Source: Sciurus carolinensis
Lineage: Eukaryota; Chordata; Mammalia; Rodentia; Sciuridae
Direction of reading: 5' to 3'
NCBI RefSeq assembly: GCF_902686445.1
Contig: NC_062222.1
Location: 131,137,035-131,201,034, forward strand
Length of the DNA: 64,000 nucleotides
A program made the translations under genes and the position numbers. Of the stretch, positions 22,224-33,990 are shown in pieces (position 1 is the first letter of the stretch; the number at the start of each line of letters is the position of its first letter). The notes under the pieces were generated by a model. The model was not told the origin of the DNA and did no database searches. It worked only from the letters and a program-made list of their open reading frames with translations.

Positions 22224-22422
22224 GTGCAGCTGGACACAGTGGCACTTACCTATAATACTAGTACTCAGGAAGCTGAGGCAGGAGGATCACAAGTTTGACA
22301 CCAGCCTCAGCAACTTAGCAAGACCTGAGTTTCAAAATTAAAAACAAAAAAAAAATGATCTGGGGATGGAGTGCAGTGATAGAGTCCCCCTGAGTACGGC
22401 CCCCTGCAGAAAAAAAAAACAA
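22224..22422 (+). mobile_element. Sciurid dimeric B1-ID SINE
   Basis: 'gctggacacagtggcactta' and 'aggaagctgaggcaggagga' mark the 7SL part; 'gatctggggatggagtgcag' and 'gatagagtccccctgagta' mark the ID part. It ends in an A-run. Similar AATAAGGT and AACAAGGT flanks suggest an eroded target duplication. Confidence 0.85.
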
Positions 22423-22899
22423 GGTACACATTTCAGAGGAGAAGAGGCAGGAGAAAATTATGTACAACTGCAAGAACAAAAACAGAGTGCCAAGTCCTTG
22501 AGACATCTAGGAACATCGCAGGACAATGACAAGAGCTAAAGACCAAGAACTGAACTTAAAGAACTCTCAATTTCTTGAGTCTTGGTTGCGTCTTCACCAC
22601 TGAGATTCTGGTTATTTCCATCACTTTAAAATCATTAATTCGACAGTAATCCCTATGGACTCCCCCTCTGTAGTGGAAACACAGAAGCAGAACAGACTCG
22701 GATTTGGGAACCACGCTGGTGCACAGGGCTACTCTGAAGATGGTGCTGAAGAGGATGTTCTGGGGCTGAGGATAAGGGGCCACAGGAAGTGGCTACAGGC
22801 CTGGGTCCTTGGATAACAAAGAGAACTCTCGCTGGGCTACTCCGGAGGGCCACTAAAGAGCTCAAAGGAGATAAAACGTGGACTCACTACCCACACGCT
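22423..22899. other. Unclassified sequence
   Basis: Overlapping minus frames of 75 and 70 codons without motifs; no repeat recognised. Confidence 0.4.
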
Positions 22900-23450
22900 C
22901 GATCTCTTAATTGACCACCCTCCAGCTGTCACCAGTGTTTCTGGACTCAGCCTATGGCCGTGCGATGATATTCCAGTGAGGTCTAGCAGTGTCCTCCGGC
23001 ATCTTCTGGCCTGTGGCTCTCCCTTTAAAGAGGGGCCTTGGGATCCGGGTCTGCATTGGGGCTGAACGGAGCTGTCTGTCTGTGCCTGGTTCACACGCGC
23101 GTGAAATCCACCTCCGTATCACTCGCTCCTGGAGGGGATTTTCTCTCTGTGTTACACCTGCAAAATGCCATCCTCCTTTCTCTGGCAAGCCTGGTTACAT
23201 GATTAATATTTTAAGCCTCCCAGGTTCCGCTTTCCCTAGTTTCAAAAGTGCCTGAATGTTGTGCTTTAAAAAAAAAAAAAAAAAAATGTATTTATCTCCC
23301 CATCCAGACTGCTGAGGAGGAATTGCAAGTAGAAGGTACAGCCACAGGGGCCTCGACAAATCCCGGCAAATCTTTAAATTGCTTCTGCAGTCATTGGGGT
23401 TTTCTTTCATTAGCATCTCTGATGCTACTTCTCTCCTGTCGACCTTCATT
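22900..23450. promoter_or_regulatory. CpG-enriched, repeat-poor patch, possible regulatory element
   Basis: CpGs cluster at 22950-23130 (including ACGCGCGTG) and recur to 23440 (GTCGACC, CCCGGC). The block is not a recognised repeat except for an A19 run at 23268-23286. The part after the A-run has TAAA/ATTAGCAT motifs. This fits an enhancer or weak promoter, but composition alone supports it. Confidence 0.3.
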
Positions 23451-23815
23451 TTGAAATGGAAGGGAGAAGGGTTTTAAGAGGGCATTATCTTTTTCTTCCA
23501 AAATGTAGACTTGAAATGCATGGCCAGTGTTCTCAGCTTGGTTCAGAGAGAAATAGGTATGGCTTCCCCTCCTGTCCTTGGCCCCACCATCTCCCCCAGC
23601 TCACATCCCAGGAGACTCCTCTGATTTTTCTCTCTCCTAAGCTCCCTCCTCGGAGCAAGAAGCACTGCAAAGCTTCCCCCACAAAGCTTCTTGCATTCCC
23701 CTCACGGACGGCTGCAGGCACCTGGTTATCTCCTCATCCACAGTCTCCTCGGCTTGGCTCCTTTGCTGGAGAAACAGAAGGGGCCTTAGATAGGAAGGCA
23801 GAAAGGCCTGGCTAC
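23451..23815. other. Unclassified sequence
   Basis: A 135-codon plus frame extends into the MIR at its end, which argues against a real protein. Confidence 0.4.
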
Positions 23816-23819
23816 ATAT

Positions 23820-24000
23820 CCCAGAATCTGGAATCAGTGGCTGACGTTCAAATGCAGCTCTGACACTAATTCCTAAGAAATCCCATTCCTGAGGCACAGG
23901 GCAAACCTGCCGATGTCTTCAAGCTTCATTTTCTTTACTTAGAAAGCCTGTAATGGTGATAAAATTCAATAAATAAGAAGGAAATATGTAATAAATGAGA
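23820..24000 (-). repeat. MIR SINE, antisense
   Basis: 'gttcaaatgcagctctgaca' then 'cttcaagcttcattttcttt' and 'gcctgtaatggtgataaaat' follow antisense MIR. Confidence 0.6.
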
Positions 24001-25003
24001 GTACAAAGAAGACTCGTTGTGGCAAAAGGTGCAATGTATTACACAGAACTATCGCTACCTAGTAGCTGAAGTTTAGGGTACTGTGGTTCACAAAGAAACT
24101 CTTCAAAGTTCCTTTCCATCTCTAAATCTCAGGGCATTGATTCCTAGAGTAGATAACTGCATATTGATCCGCCATGTCTGTATTGAGCATTGGCGACACA
24201 AAGAAGAATGAGGAGCAGTGTTCACTTCTGTATTCAGGTCTGTCTTGTGAGACAGACAAACCCCTAAAACCCCAAGAGAAGGTCCAGTCAGGTCCTTTAC
24301 TTGGTCAATAGCCAAGATGATGAAAGGGCTTCCTTACTGACTCACTCACTCACTTACTGGATATTTGCAACTAGTAGACTCCACTGTATAATGTGCTATG
24401 CTTCTGCTCCTGCCAGCCTTTGATTGAACACCACTCATCCTGATTGGATGGAGTGAGAGATCCCTAGGTATTGACAATGTGTTAGGATGTATCAGAATGG
24501 TAAAAGCAGGCATAAAGTGCTAGGGATGCCTGCCTTCAAGATTTGAAGTTCCAGGCTCCAGTGCACATCATGGAACTCCCTGTCCGTGAATTTGGACAAT
24601 ACCTTTGTTCTATGGGAGCCCATGTCTCTTCTTGCAAAGATGGGCTAATTCTCTCTGCCTGCCAACAGTGTTGTAAGTAATGAAACAATATATGTAAAAA
24701 TATATTTTTTAGATTGTACACCTCCTTATAATGTTAGTTTCAGAGACTAGTGTATGAAGGAAGTTAAAGAAAATTTTCTTTTTAAAAATTCATGGAAGAC
24801 ATGAAGCAAAGAATTAGGGAATGAGATAAGATACACTGATAGCATTTTTTTAAAGCAGAAAAGAAGAAAATATCTATCAAAGGCTATAGAAATTCAGAGT
24901 AGGAAAAGAGAACAGAGGGTGATAGATTTTCATTATAGTGTTTTCTTAATGTAGTAACTGATTAAGGTTTGTGACAGCTGATAATAGTGATAAGAAGACC
25001 AGT
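24001..25003. other. Unclassified sequence
   Basis: No recognised repeat or gene. Short ACTC repeats near 24340; AT-rich from 24680. Confidence 0.45.
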
Positions 25004-25036
<33 letters not shown>

Positions 25037-25047
25037 GAGAAAAAGAA
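25004..25047 (+). repeat. A12 plus (GAAAA)n tract
   Basis: A-run followed by four to five GAAAA units and degenerate GAGAAAAAG. Confidence 0.9.
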
Positions 25048-25564
25048 ACAGCTTTAGTATTCAATAATAACAAGCAAGGAGTGTCGGTCTGGATGGACAA
25101 AATATATTGAAACAAGATTAAGCAGGAAGACATTTCAGGATATGGGGAGGAAGGCAGGTTTCAGGACTAGTTTTCAGATTTCCCACTGGGATAGCTGGAT
25201 GTGGGGGCTATAATTCAGGTAGCACAGGGAACAATCACAGGAAAGAAGGGTCAAGGAGGCAATGACAGACTCAGTTGTGGATAAGGCAAGTTAAATTTCT
25301 ACAGGGCGGCCAGGTAAAGATGTCAGCAGGTAGCTGGGCTCAGAGGCATGAAGCTTAGCAACAGAGATGTGGGAGATGATGCAAAGGAAATGACTGAGAT
25401 CAACACCCTGGACGTTGTAAGGTTGAGACTAATAAAAGTGACCTCAAGACAGAACCCGGAAGAACTCCACAATGTTTCCTTCATACTGCCAAAAAGCTGA
25501 TGTCATTGAAAGGTAGACAATTTATGTGCAATTGTCAACGATAATGTCAAAGGACCCGATCTTC
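25048..25564. other. Unclassified sequence
   Basis: No recognised repeat and no frame longer than the flanking 66-codon minus frame. Confidence 0.4.
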
Positions 25565-25725
25565 AGTCAGACTGACTGGTCTTCAGTCTTAGTTCCACTT
25601 TACCAACCTGGGCAAGTCAGGTCAACTCTGAGCCTCATTGTTCTCATCCATACAAAGGGTATGCCACAGGAATGCCTGTCGTGAGGACAAATGAGGTAGT
25701 GGCCAGGTGTTCAGGGCCTAAGACA
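25565..25725 (-). repeat. MIR SINE, antisense
   Basis: 'ccaacctgggcaagtcaggt', 'caactctgagcctcattgtt', 'gaggacaaatgaggtagtgg' follow antisense MIR. Confidence 0.65.
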
Positions 25726-26238
25726 GAAACACATATATATTTAAACCATGTTAGACGCTTGGGGCAAGAAATTCACTGTTTTAATTTCTGTTTTAAGATT
25801 TCATTTACTTTCTGAAAGTTGTTTTCTAGGCCACCAATGGAAGAAGGGTCTTTGTCCTTACCTCCTCGATGGTCCACTGAGTAACCTCCAGCATCTCTTC
25901 TCCATCTTTCCTTCTCTCAGCAGCCCCTCACCCCATCTCAGACAGCACCCCCCATTCTCCTTGCTGTAGCTTGCAGAGCTTCTGCATTCTGCGTGTGCTG
26001 GTCTTGAATACCCATGGCGGTACCACAGGGAGCTCGCGGCAGACAGGTCTGCTGCCCACCATGTAAGCCTATGACCAAGATCCCCACCAGACTCCTGGTC
26101 CTGGAGAACCAGACAATCAACCCCTCCCATTCAGACAATGGGGACCTCATGTCCTGCTGCTCCTTTCTCTATCCCAGAGGCCATTCCTAGCAAGGAATGG
26201 CCCTATCACCATGGCCTCTGCACTCCAGCACCTCCAGA
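25726..26238. other. Unclassified sequence
   Basis: Minus frames of 90 and 70 codons without motifs; no recognised repeat. Confidence 0.4.
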
Positions 26239-26239
26239 A

Positions 26240-26405
26240 TATGGAGATCATTTATTCAAAACATATTTATTGTGTTTTCATTATAATCCTAACCCTTAGG
26301 CATTGGCAATACTGAGGTGAATAAGACTTCCTCATGGAGCTTCTCACCTGGGGGGAAATATAGTAATCAATAAAATGTACACGTAAAACAATGAATTCAA
26401 ATAGT
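26240..26405 (-). repeat. L2 fragment, antisense
   Basis: 'tcattcaaaacatatttatt'-like text, 'taggcattggcaatactgag', 'gaataagacttcctcatgga' and 'gcttctcacctgg' match the reverse complement of the LINE-2 3' end. Confidence 0.6.
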
Positions 26406-26760
26406 GCTATGAACTGAATTTTGTGCCCACCCCCAAAATTCACGTGTTGTAACATAATTCTGAATATGATAATGTGTGGAGATGGGGTTGTGTGGGGAGA
26501 AGTACTTGCCATCCTCCGAAATGGGATTATGACCCATATAAAGGGGCACTAGGCAGGCCCCTCTCTCTTCTTCATATGAGGTGACAGTAAGAAGACAGCC
26601 ATCTATGAACCAGAAAATATGCCACCACCAAATGCCAAATTTGCCAGTGCCTTAATCCTGAACTTTCTGGTCCCCAGAACTGTGTGTAAAAAAAAATTGT
26701 GTTGTTTATAAGTCACCCTGTCCAACAGCCTCAACAAACTAAGACAATACGTGAAGAAAT
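26406..26760 (+). mobile_element. MLT1/MST-type MaLR LTR, sense
   Basis: 'tgaactgaattttgtgccca', 'aaaattcacgtgttgtaaca', 'catataaaggggcactaggc', 'cagaactgtgtgtaaaaa' and 'caacaaactaagacaa' give the usual LTR order. Non-coding. Confidence 0.78.
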
Positions 26761-26801
26761 GTGATAGAGGAAATAAACAAAAGTGTGATAGGGCAAGATT
26801 G

Positions 26802-27648
26802 TGTATCAGACAGCTTCCCCTTACTGTGACCAAGCTACCTGACATGAACAACTTAAAGGAGGAAAGATTTGGTGGGTTTACAGTAGCAGAAATGTTTTAG
26901 TTAGGTTTTGCATTGCTGTGACCAAATTACCCAACAAGAACAACTTAGAGGAGGGGAAGTTTATTTGGGCTCATGGTTTCTGAGGTCTAAGTTCATAGAT
27001 GGTTGACTCCATTGTTCTGAGCCGAGATGAGGCAGGACGTCATGGGGGAAGGACCCAGAGCAGGAAAGCTGTCACCTCACTGCCCATCAGGAAGCAGAGG
27101 GAGAAGAAGCTGCAAGGAAGATGCACCCTTCCAGGGCATGTCCCCAGGGACCTACCTCCTCCATACATGCCCTACTGGCCTTCAGTTAACACCCAGTTCA
27201 AACTTGGATACACTTATTAGGTTACAGCTCTCCTAGCCCTATCATTTTATCCATGAATATTCCTACCTTAACAGGATCTTTTCAGGGACAACTCATATCT
27301 AAACCTTAACACAAAGTTTTAGTCCCAAGTTGGCTGACTCCATTGCTTTAGGCCTGAGGTGATACAGAAAATCATGGCAGACCAAAGCTGCTCAGTTCTT
27401 GGAAGCCAGGAAGCAGAGAGAGTGGGGGCTCAGAAACAGGAAATTTCCTTCCAGGGCACATCCACAGGACCCATTTCCTCCCCATTTTCTCTCACCCATT
27501 TCCATTAATACTAGGTCCTCCCAGTATTAATCCACTGATGAGGTCAGAGCCCTCAGGACCCAAATCTCTTCCCAAAAGCTCCCCTTCTGAACATTGCTGC
27601 CCTGGTGACCAAGACTTGGGAGGACACTTTACATCCCAACCACAATAG
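26802..27648 (-). mobile_element. MaLR solo LTR interrupted by another MaLR LTR
   Basis: The outer LTR begins at 26802 ('tgtatcagacagcttcccct'), stops at 26892 after a 'ggtttacagtagcagaaa' segment and resumes at 27312 with 'gttttagtcccaagttgg'. It then continues through 'atcatggcagaccaaagctg' to 'catcccaaccacaata'. The gap is filled by a complete second LTR. The outer copy is older. No coding content. Confidence 0.8.
26893..27311 (-). mobile_element. Inner MaLR solo LTR (nested), antisense
   Basis: Starts TG ('tgttttagttaggttttgca') and ends CA ('atctaaaccttaaca'). Contains 'aggcaggacgtcatggggg'-like text and 'ttcagttaacacccagttca'. Flanks AGAAA and CAAAG are only loosely alike, as expected for an eroded duplication. 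Same orientation as its host LTR. Confidence 0.8.
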
Positions 27649-28150
27649 TCTGAGATGAATCTCTTCTGCATGAACATTTAAGGGAAACTTTGACCCTAAA
27701 AATGTGAATGAATATGTAGAGGGTGGGGATGGAGAACAGGGATTCTTACCTGAGCAACTACAAAAGCCAAGCAAACATGCTACAGGACACAGTTTTAGGT
27801 CTGCATCTCTCATTTGCAGCTCTCTTTTTCCCTCTTGAACTCAACAAACCCAACAAAAGAAATGCTCTCACCTCCTTTCCAATGAGCTACAGGGAAGAGG
27901 ATGCTTTGAATTAGATGACAGACTTTTCCGTTTCTGTCATTCTAAGTACCTCCACATTTTCAGGTGTTTGATGAGTGAGAAGGTGAGATTCAAAGATGCA
28001 ACCACACAGAACGCAAACTAGAAGAATTTCTTGTCACTCAACTAGAATCCACAGCAGCACTGACTGTTCAGAAATAATACAGCTCTCTCTCAAAACTAGG
28101 TAGGGCAGTTTGCAAAGTATTTTTGTGAACATGGTTATATTTAAAGCCCA
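27649..28150. other. Unclassified sequence
   Basis: Minus frame of 86 codons overlaps the LTR; a 63-codon plus frame has no motif. Confidence 0.4.
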
Positions 28151-28154
28151 TAGT

Positions 28155-28290
28155 CTCAATGTGAAATGATATTTTCTCTAATTCACAGATGAGGAAACTG
28201 AGGTTCAGATCATTTCTGTCTCTTTCAAAATATGCCACTTATAGTGATGAAGCTAAGATTTGAAGTCATGGCCCATCTGGTCTTGGGGTC
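28155..28290 (+). repeat. MIR SINE, sense
   Basis: 'tcacagatgaggaaactgag' is a near-exact MIR core, followed by 'gaagctaagatttgaagtca'. Confidence 0.75.
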
Positions 28291-28794
28291 CATTTCCACC
28301 ATTGTTATTGCAGAGCTTCTGGTCCATTCAGGACTCTGGATCAGACCCACATTGCAACCTCTGGCATTTATTCAACCTTAACTATGGAGCCCATCTTTGC
28401 TGCAGTATCCCCCACCCTAAAGTAAGAAAAGAGTCACTTTTTCTGCTTCACACATGATGCTGTAAATAAAGTGACTACCTATTCTTCCAACAGTCCCAAG
28501 AGGGTGCACAGTGTGGATTTCCTTGGCCTCCCCTGTTCAACATGTCTGCTGTCCTTGAAGCTCCTTTGCCTCCCACGCCAAAAAGCTAGCTCCTTTCCCC
28601 ACTTCCCTTACTGACTGAGAAAATGGAACAGCTCATGGGGCATGGCACCACCTACTGATACCATGGTTTTTTATGAAGACTCCAGTCCGGGCCAGCCTCA
28701 GGCCTCAGAGTTGATGCAGGTCACCCAGGAGCCGAGACGGGGCTGCTGCTCCTTGCGTCACTTCACTTGGGCCTCCCGTACGCTTTCTGACATG
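28291..28794. other. Unclassified sequence
   Basis: No recognised repeat; frames of 65 and 61 codons only. Confidence 0.4.
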
Positions 28795-28935
28795 GTGTTG
28801 CTCCAAATACCTCTGTATTACAGGTAAAGGAAGCAAAGACTCAGTGAGGTCAAGTCTTTAAATCCCCATAGCCAGTAAGTGCCAGAAGCGGATTTAAACC
28901 CAGGGGTATCAGAAAGCAGAGTGTACCCCCTCTAT
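28795..28935 (+). repeat. MIR SINE, sense
   Basis: 'acaggtaaaggaagcaaaga', 'ctcagtgaggtcaagtcttt', 'agccagtaagtgccagaagc' and 'ggatttaaacccagg' match the MIR body in order. Confidence 0.75.
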
Positions 28936-29099
28936 TCCCTGCAAAGTTGTGATTTGTAATAAGAAATATGGATTTGGTCTTCATCACTGTCCCTGGCTCA
29001 GAGCTTCTAAAACCCTTGGAATTTCCCAAGTGATAAGAGCAATACAGGTGAGAGAAGAGCCTTTTGTTATTCCTTAAAACTCCTTTCCACTTGAGTTTG

Positions 29100-29705
29100 T
29101 GTTGGAGGTAACTTTGGAAAGCCCCTAGACCTCCACAAGAGGGGACTGGTTGCCAGGGGAGCCAACCTTGTAATTAGAGGATTGGTACTTGCTGCCCACC
29201 ATCTAACTTCAGGGGAAGGCAAAGGGAGGGTTTGAGATGGTCACTCATGGGCAATGATTGATTCAGTCATGCCTAAGCAATAAAACCTCCATAATCCCCC
29301 CAAAGGAAGAGATTCTTGGTTGGTGAAGACCTGGGGGTACTGTGGGTGGGGTATCCTGACAGCTCATGGAAGCTCCATGCCCTTTCTCTATTCCTGTCCT
29401 GTGCTATTGATTAATTATCTTCTTTTATAATAAGATGATGATGTAGTGGGTGTTCATGAGTTCAGTAAGCCATGCTAGCTAATGATCCAAAGTGAAGAGG
29501 GCACATGGGACCTCCAGTGAGCCACGTCAGAGATGAGTTGGAGGTCACTTGGAGACCCACCGTCTGGAATTGTCATCTAATATGGGCCAGGGGTGCAGGC
29601 TACCGAATTGAGCCCTGAATCTGTGGGATGCGATGTTATCTCTAGGTGGGATTACAATTAAATTAAATCTCAGGAAACCCAGTCAGTATCCACCTAGTTC
29701 CTTTG
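29100..29705 (+). mobile_element. MLT2-type ERVL LTR, sense
   Basis: Characteristic order: 'caataaaacctccataatcc', 'ttcttggttggtgaagacct', 'catggaagctccatgccctt', 'gttcatgagttcagtaagcc', 'attgagccctgaatctgtgg' and 'gatgttatctctaggtggga'. About 600 bp, larger than MaLR LTRs, as expected for MLT2. Solo, no internal region recognised. Confidence 0.75.
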
Positions 29706-29899
29706 TATGGAAACAAACAAAAAAAAAAAACACAATTTTTGTGACCAAGAGTGAAGTGCTGTGACTATGGAAAAGAATTGGTGTTTGTTTTCTCCTCCCT
29801 CCCTGGTGCCCCTATAGCATAGCCTTCAACCTCAGGTGTGGTACATCTTAATTTTTCTCTCAACCTATAGATTTCTGGTCTTCAACTTCTATTTAGTCT

Positions 29900-30000
29900 T
29901 CTTAATAGCATCAGGTGAACTGTACACTTAAAGAATAGTTAGCTGGCAAGTTTTATGCTACATGGACTTCACCATGACATAAAATCAAAGCAAAAAAGAA
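29900..30000 (+). repeat. L1M 3' UTR scrap, sense
   Basis: 'tgaactgtacacttaaagaa' then 'agttttatgctacatggact' matches the common 3' end of old L1M elements. Confidence 0.6.
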
Positions 30001-30119
30001 AATCAGAGAGTCTGCGTCCTGTTACCAGCTCTGCAGCATGGACTCCACTCCTCCTCAATGGCTTCTCCTGCTGGCTTTTCCCTTCTACCTGCTTCTACCT
30101 TTTTCTCTAAATTGTGTTT

Positions 30120-31510
30120 CATTTTTTTTCTTTTTATAATTTTATTTGTTCTTTTTAGTTATGCGTGGCAGTAGAATGTATTTTGACATATCATACACAC
30201 ATGGACTATAACTTCCCATTCTTGTGGTTGAACACGAGGTGGAGTCACACTGGTTGTGTATACACATATGAATATAGGAGAAATAAGTCCAATTCATTCT
30301 ATTGTCTTTCCCATTCTCACCCTTGTCCCTTCCCCCAATTCCCCCTGTCCAATCTGGTGAACTTCTACTCCTCTCCCCACTGTCCCTGCCACCTATTGTG
30401 AGTCAGCATCCACATACCAGAGAAAATATTCACCTCTTGATTTTTTGGAGATTGGCTTACTTCGCTTAGCATGATAGTCTCTAGTTCCATCCATTTACCT
30501 GAAAATGCCACAATCTTATTTTTCTTTATGGCTACTATTCCATTGTGTATATGTACCACATTTTCTTTATCCATCCAGTTGTTTATGGCACCTAGACTGG
30601 TTCCATAGCTTAGCTACTGTGAGTTGAGATGCTATGAACATTGATGTGGCTGTGTCACTGTAGTGTGCTGATGTTAAGTCCTTCTGGCCTAAGTGGAGAA
30701 GTGGGATAGGACGTCAAATGGTGGGTCCATTCCAAGTCTTCTGAGGAATCTCCACACTGCTTTCCATAGTGGTTGCATCAATTTGCAGTCCCACCAGCAA
30801 TGTCTGAGTGTACCATTTTCCCCACATCCTTGCCAATATTCATTGTTACTTGTATTCTTGAAAGTTACCATTCAGACGGGAGTGAGATGAAATCTCATTG
30901 TAATTTTAATTTGCATTTCTCTAATTGCTAAAGATGTTGAATGCTTTTTCATATATTTGTTGGCTGATCATATTACTTCTGTGAAGTGCCTATTCCTATG
31001 CCCATTTATTGATTGGGTTATTTGGTCTTTTGGGGTTAAATTTTTTAAGTTCTTGAATCCTGGAGATTAGTGTTCTATCTGAGATGCAGGCGGGAAAGTT
31101 TTTTTTTTTTTTCATTCTGTAGGCTCTGCCTTCATGTTCTTGATTGTTTCCTTTGCTGTGAAGACGTTTTTTAGTTTGATGCCATCCCATGTATTGATGC
31201 TTGATATTACTTCTTATGTTTTAGGTGTCTTGTTGAGAAATTTGGTTCCTAAGCAGACATGACGGAGATTTGGGCCCACCTTTTCTTCTAGAAGGCACAT
31301 TGTGTCTGTTCTAATACATAGGTCCTTGATCCACTTTGAGTTGAGTTTTGTGGAGAGTGAGAGAGAGGGGTTTAATTTCGTTTTATGACATGTGGGTTTC
31401 CAGTCTTCCCAGCACCGTTTGTATGTTTCGTTTTTGATTAACATTATTATTCTGTGTATTTGTGGGTAGAATGGTGATGTCTTGATACAAGTGTCCATCG
31501 TAGAATGATC
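30120..31510 (-). mobile_element. 5'-truncated L1 (3' UTR plus end of ORF2), antisense
   Basis: In minus orientation it runs from ORF2 (about 31500) through its end to the 3' UTR and a short A-rich tail near 30125-30160. It is longer than any other L1 piece here. Left-hand text 'catacacacatggactataa' is shared in antisense with the L1 at 44.4 kb. The exact 5' junction near 31500 and the target duplication could not be fixed. Confidence 0.9.
30689..31498 (-). pseudogene. L1 ORF2 C-terminal region, decayed
   Basis: ORF2 is the reverse transcriptase/endonuclease polyprotein of LINE-1; only its C-terminal part is present. Recognisable pieces in order are 'RCWEDWKPTCHKTKLN' and 'KWIKDLCIR' (from 31498), 'LISRIQELKKFNPKRPNNPI' (from 31190) and the Cys-rich 'EYWQGCGENGTLRHCWWDCK' with 'PLWKAVWRFLRRL' (from 30871). 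The three segments lie in three different frames, so at least two indels have occurred, and stops follow. The reverse transcriptase and endonuclease domains are missing through 5' truncation. It cannot make a working protein. Confidence 0.9.
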
Positions 31511-33195
31511 TACTCTTATTCCTCAGAGGTATGGAAGAATCCTTTCTTCCTTCAGGCTTAATCCTTCCTGGGCCTTGAAAGTAGGAAGACGTGTTCTCTG
31601 CATTTCCTTCTTTCCACTTCTCACCAGGAGGGGAGACTTTTCCTACCAGAGTGATAGGACCATGGGTCTCTCCCTTTCTTCTTCCCCTTTTTCTTTCTGG
31701 ATCCATGCCTTTGTGTCTGTCTTCTCCACTTCATCTTCCTCTGGGTCACATGCAAGCTGGTCACATCCTTCCCCAAGGGATTCAATTCTTCCAGGTCCTG
31801 CATTGGGTTCCTGGTTTGTTTCTGCCATGGCACCAAGCTTTTCTGTCTGACCCAAGGCACACCAGCAATAGGACTGACTTCGTTTTAACAGTTATATAGT
31901 TCTCGGGACCTTTTGCAATTGGTTCAGAACCCACAGAGGAGGGACCTTGGTTAATTAATGTTCTCAAACCCAACCTAAAGATCTAGAGACAGAATATATG
32001 TTTTTGTTTTGTGTTAAGCTTGCATAACCTGAAAAAGATCCTGATTTCTAAATAACACTGCATATGTTCCACCAATAAGTCAACTATTATGCAAGTTTTT
32101 GACCACATGATTTGAAGTTGTCAATGCACTAAAAACATTTTAGGTCTCCCTCACAGTTCCAAGCCTTGTGTCAGGTGCAGAGTGGCCCTCATATCTGTTC
32201 ATTGATTGACTCATGGTCTTAATGCACAAAAGAAATGATTTTTCTGAACACTTGCATATTTGAACCATCCTTGACTTGGGCAGATAATCTACCCCTGGGT
32301 ATTCAGCAGCAAAATGACTCATCTAACTGATTTAGGTGAGACATTCATCTAAACTTGATGAATTTAGACACCAGATGGTGTGGTAAATTCTAAGTCTCTA
32401 GTTTTTTGTCTACAAAATTAGGGTCTTTATGATGATGATGTTTAACTTCCCCTCTCTTAATTGCATGGTTCAATTGGATTTTCAACCTGGTATTTAAGAG
32501 ACGAAAGCAGAAACACTCCACCCCTTCCCACCCGCGCACTCTGGCCTGTAGAAGTGTCCAGCAAGCATTTTCCCTTTAGCAGGCGTAGGGAGGATCCAGC
32601 AGGCTGCTGAACTGGGACATCAAACTCCAGTCATCTGATCCCCCACTGGCTTTTTAAATCAACATGGAATGGTTCTGACCCAGTGTGAGGGCGGCTGAAA
32701 TTGACAATCCAAGGGTGTCTGTGGGAGGTGCTGAGGAACACTCTTGATAATCAAAATGAACAAAGATGTTCCTTTCATCAGGCTATCAAAAATAAATCTA
32801 AGCCATGGGTTGTCTTTGGAGGGACACCACCAGCCCTTGTCCCATTCATCCCCACATTCCACCATCCTTCCCCACTGACTTGGCAGCTTGCCGTAGGTCG
32901 AGGAAAGCGGCTAGGAGCTGTCGGGCTTTGCATTTAAATATTACTCACTCAGCTAAGTTCAAGGTCCAGGTCAGCCCATAGTATTAAGTTAAGTACATTG
33001 GGAAATGCATTATCTTTTGGGTCACAGGGGTACGATTCAGTGAACAGCAACAGGATTTCTTGGTTGATAGATGATTCCACAAGAGGTTATAGCAAGCCTG
33101 CCCTAGAAATAATAGCAATAATCCCCTGCATTCATATTCCACTCTGGAGTCTGTGGAGGATTTTCACATCCATTATCTCTCCGGACTTTCTCAGG
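31511..33195. other. Unclassified sequence with chance frames
   Basis: Several overlapping frames of up to 107 codons at 31575-31900 on both strands, no domain recognised. 32300-33100 appears repeat-free. No gene supported. Confidence 0.4.
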
Positions 33196-33199
33196 GGAG

Positions 33200-33440
33200 T
33201 CAGCGTGGCCCAGGGGCAAGGGCAGAGCACAGCCAGCCAGTTAGACCTGACTGCCGTTAGACCTTCCTCCCCTGCACAGTTCTGCTGCGGGCAGTCACAG
33301 TGCCTCTCAGAAGAGCCTCACCTCAGTTCTCTCACCCAAATCAGGAACTGTTGCTGATATCTGCCTTGCAGAGGAATCCAGAGATCAAATGAGGCAATTT
33401 CGTGTTTTTAAAAAACCTCCGTGCAATGGAACATGCGAAA
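33200..33440 (-). repeat. MIR-like sequence, antisense
   Basis: 'cctcagttctctcacccaaa', 'gaggaatccagagatcaaat' and 'gaggcaatttcgtg' fit antisense MIR; the left half is uncertain. Confidence 0.5.
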
Positions 33441-33855
33441 AGGACTATGTACAAACAAAGTTTAAAAATCATACAAATAGGCCCTCATTTACCTGCTAAA
33501 ACTTCAAAAAAACATGAACTAAACAGAAATATCCTTCTGAAATATTCTTAATTTTTCCTTCCCAGTAGCATTCATTCCCTGGGTTCCTTTGCATAGTACT
33601 TGTTGAAGTTAGTCTCGGCCCTCAGGAACTTGGAAAAATAAGATCTATCCAGCTGGAGCTTCGGCTGTGCTTGAAGGTAGAGAATGGAACTGGACGAGAC
33701 AGGTCTGTCCAGCAGGGACTGGATGCCGATGACCGCAACTAACACAGTGCTTGAAGGCGAGCCGAGAAATCCAACTCTGTGCTGGACCCCAAGGGCCACT
33801 GACTGCCACATCCCACAGAGCGGCAGCTCCCCAAGGTACCTCTCTTAAATCCCAC
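33441..33855. other. Unclassified sequence
   Basis: Minus frames of 79 and 70 codons without motifs. Confidence 0.4.
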
Positions 33856-33859
33856 AAGG

Positions 33860-33990
33860 TATTCCTGTTACCTCCCCATCACCCCGTCTTAGGAAGGGAT
33901 AACTGGGGCTCAGGGAGGTGTTAAGTCAGGTGTCCACCGCTGGTCTGTTTCTGGGCATGAGCTCGCCAACATGACCATCTGATCCAGAGC
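33860..33990 (+). repeat. MIR-like fragment, sense
   Basis: 'taactggggctcagggaggt' followed by 'gttaagtcaggtgtccaccg' resembles the MIR core. Short. Confidence 0.45.

Noticed and set aside
30365..30574. 69-codon minus frame in the antisense L1
   Set aside because: It reads the end of L1 ORF2 out of phase; the true phase (WIKKMW-type text) is broken by indels.
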